In this document: positions 63,851 to 64,000 of the stretch, piece after piece | Position numbering within the stretch: the stretch's first letter is position 1 | Layout: each line of letters starts with the position of its first letter | Assembly (NCBI GenBank): GCA_949878435.1 | Contig: CATLAK010000011.1 | Span: 27,403-91,402 of the forward strand | DNA length: 64,000 nt | Origin: an uncultured Lachnospiraceae bacterium | GTDB taxonomy: Bacteria > Bacillota > Clostridia > Lachnospirales > Lachnospiraceae | Reading direction: 5' to 3' | Position numbers and translations under genes: made by a program | Notes under the pieces: model-generated | What the model saw: only the letters and a program-made list of their open reading frames with translations | Database searches by the model: none | Told to the model about the DNA's origin: nothing

Positions 63851-64000
63851 AGGCAAACCCTCCTTTGTTATTGTATAATCTCTCGGAATCTCTAAGCCCA
63901 TATCTATAAGGGTTTCAGATTCCTCTTTTTATAAAATCCCCCACTTTTTTGCCAAAAAACACTTGACAAATCTATCAAAAAATGCGGCGCTCCGCGCCTA
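63851..64000. other. edge region upstream of the regulator
   Basis: AT-rich, with a GGCGCGGAGCGCC hairpin at the right edge (63986-63999) and a TTGACA at 63963-63968 on the plus strand whose -10 would be near 63985. A minus-strand promoter for the regulator must be here but I cannot place it firmly. Confidence 0.3.

Noticed and set aside
1..64000. CRISPR arrays, tRNA and rRNA genes, phage or complete insertion sequences
   Set aside because: I looked for regularly spaced repeats, cloverleaf-like segments and transposase genes and saw none. The Rpn protein has no terminal repeats.

Overview
The window looks like chromosomal DNA of an anaerobic low-to-mid-GC Firmicute, most likely a gut Lachnospiraceae (class Clostridia). 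Reasons: a zinc-binding (CxxC) S14 and adenylate kinase, an L17 with an internal insertion, a KOW-domain protein between map and infA, DUF5721 next to trpS, an AraC-GH39 fusion regulator and a DUF6379-type deglycosidase subunit. These are typical of that family as far as I know. No species is claimed.

Layout. (1) 1-650: one unknown gene and a terminator. (2) 651-17659: the complete S10-spc-alpha ribosomal super-operon on the minus strand, from a near-consensus promoter at 17631-17659 through rpsJ to rplQ, with secY, adk, map, a KOW protein, infA and rpoA inside. (3) 17.7-34.5 kb: a putP-like symporter with a small membrane protein, a 1122-residue GGDEF protein, a lipoprotein, DUF1015, proB, a corrinoid-activase-like ASKHA protein, an RlmI-like methyltransferase, an HD protein, a KtrAB potassium system and trpS. 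(4) 34.5-46.7 kb: an accessory stretch with tandem coiled-coil paralogues, an ABC-2 exporter whose ATPase has an in-frame amber codon, a relic copy of part of its permease, an Rpn-type nuclease, a DUF3791-DUF3990-DUF3791 toxin-like module lying in the wreck of a DNA methyltransferase-like gene, an rsmH paralogue, an AraC/GyrI regulator broken by an internal deletion, and a MATE pump. (5) 48.1-63.9 kb: one long minus-strand operon and its probable regulator: Gfo/Idh/MocA oxidoreductases, a complete peptide-type ABC importer with lipoprotein, a TIM-barrel protein, both subunits of a C-glycoside deglycosidase (DUF6379 beta plus metal TIM-barrel alpha) and two MATE exporters. The upstream regulator fuses an AraC-type HTH to a GH39-like domain that seems to have lost both catalytic acids.

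The most unusual DNA-level structure is a set of five giant palindromes of two families (A: 17695-18038, 46722-46894, 47801-48112; B: 27802-28075, 28266-28557). Each has a conserved folded core of about 70-170 nt flanked by inverted arms of 43-91 nt. The arms are perfectly or almost perfectly complementary within a copy, but most of their sequence differs between copies. No CDS lies in them. They sit just after stop codons (A) or in probable 5' leaders of divergent genes (B). Copy A2 carries only half a core, and its arm junction looks like a fold-back template switch, which would explain arms that are specific to each locus.

How the parts may work together: the deglycosylation operon reads as a sense-import-oxidise-cleave-export unit for a plant glycoside. 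The AraC-GH39 protein would sense a sugar, the Dpp/Opp-type ABC system would import the glycoside, an oxidoreductase would make the 3-oxo sugar, the DUF6379/TIM-barrel enzyme would cleave it, and the MATE pumps would export the aglycone. This is inference from families and order; the substrate cannot be read from sequence.
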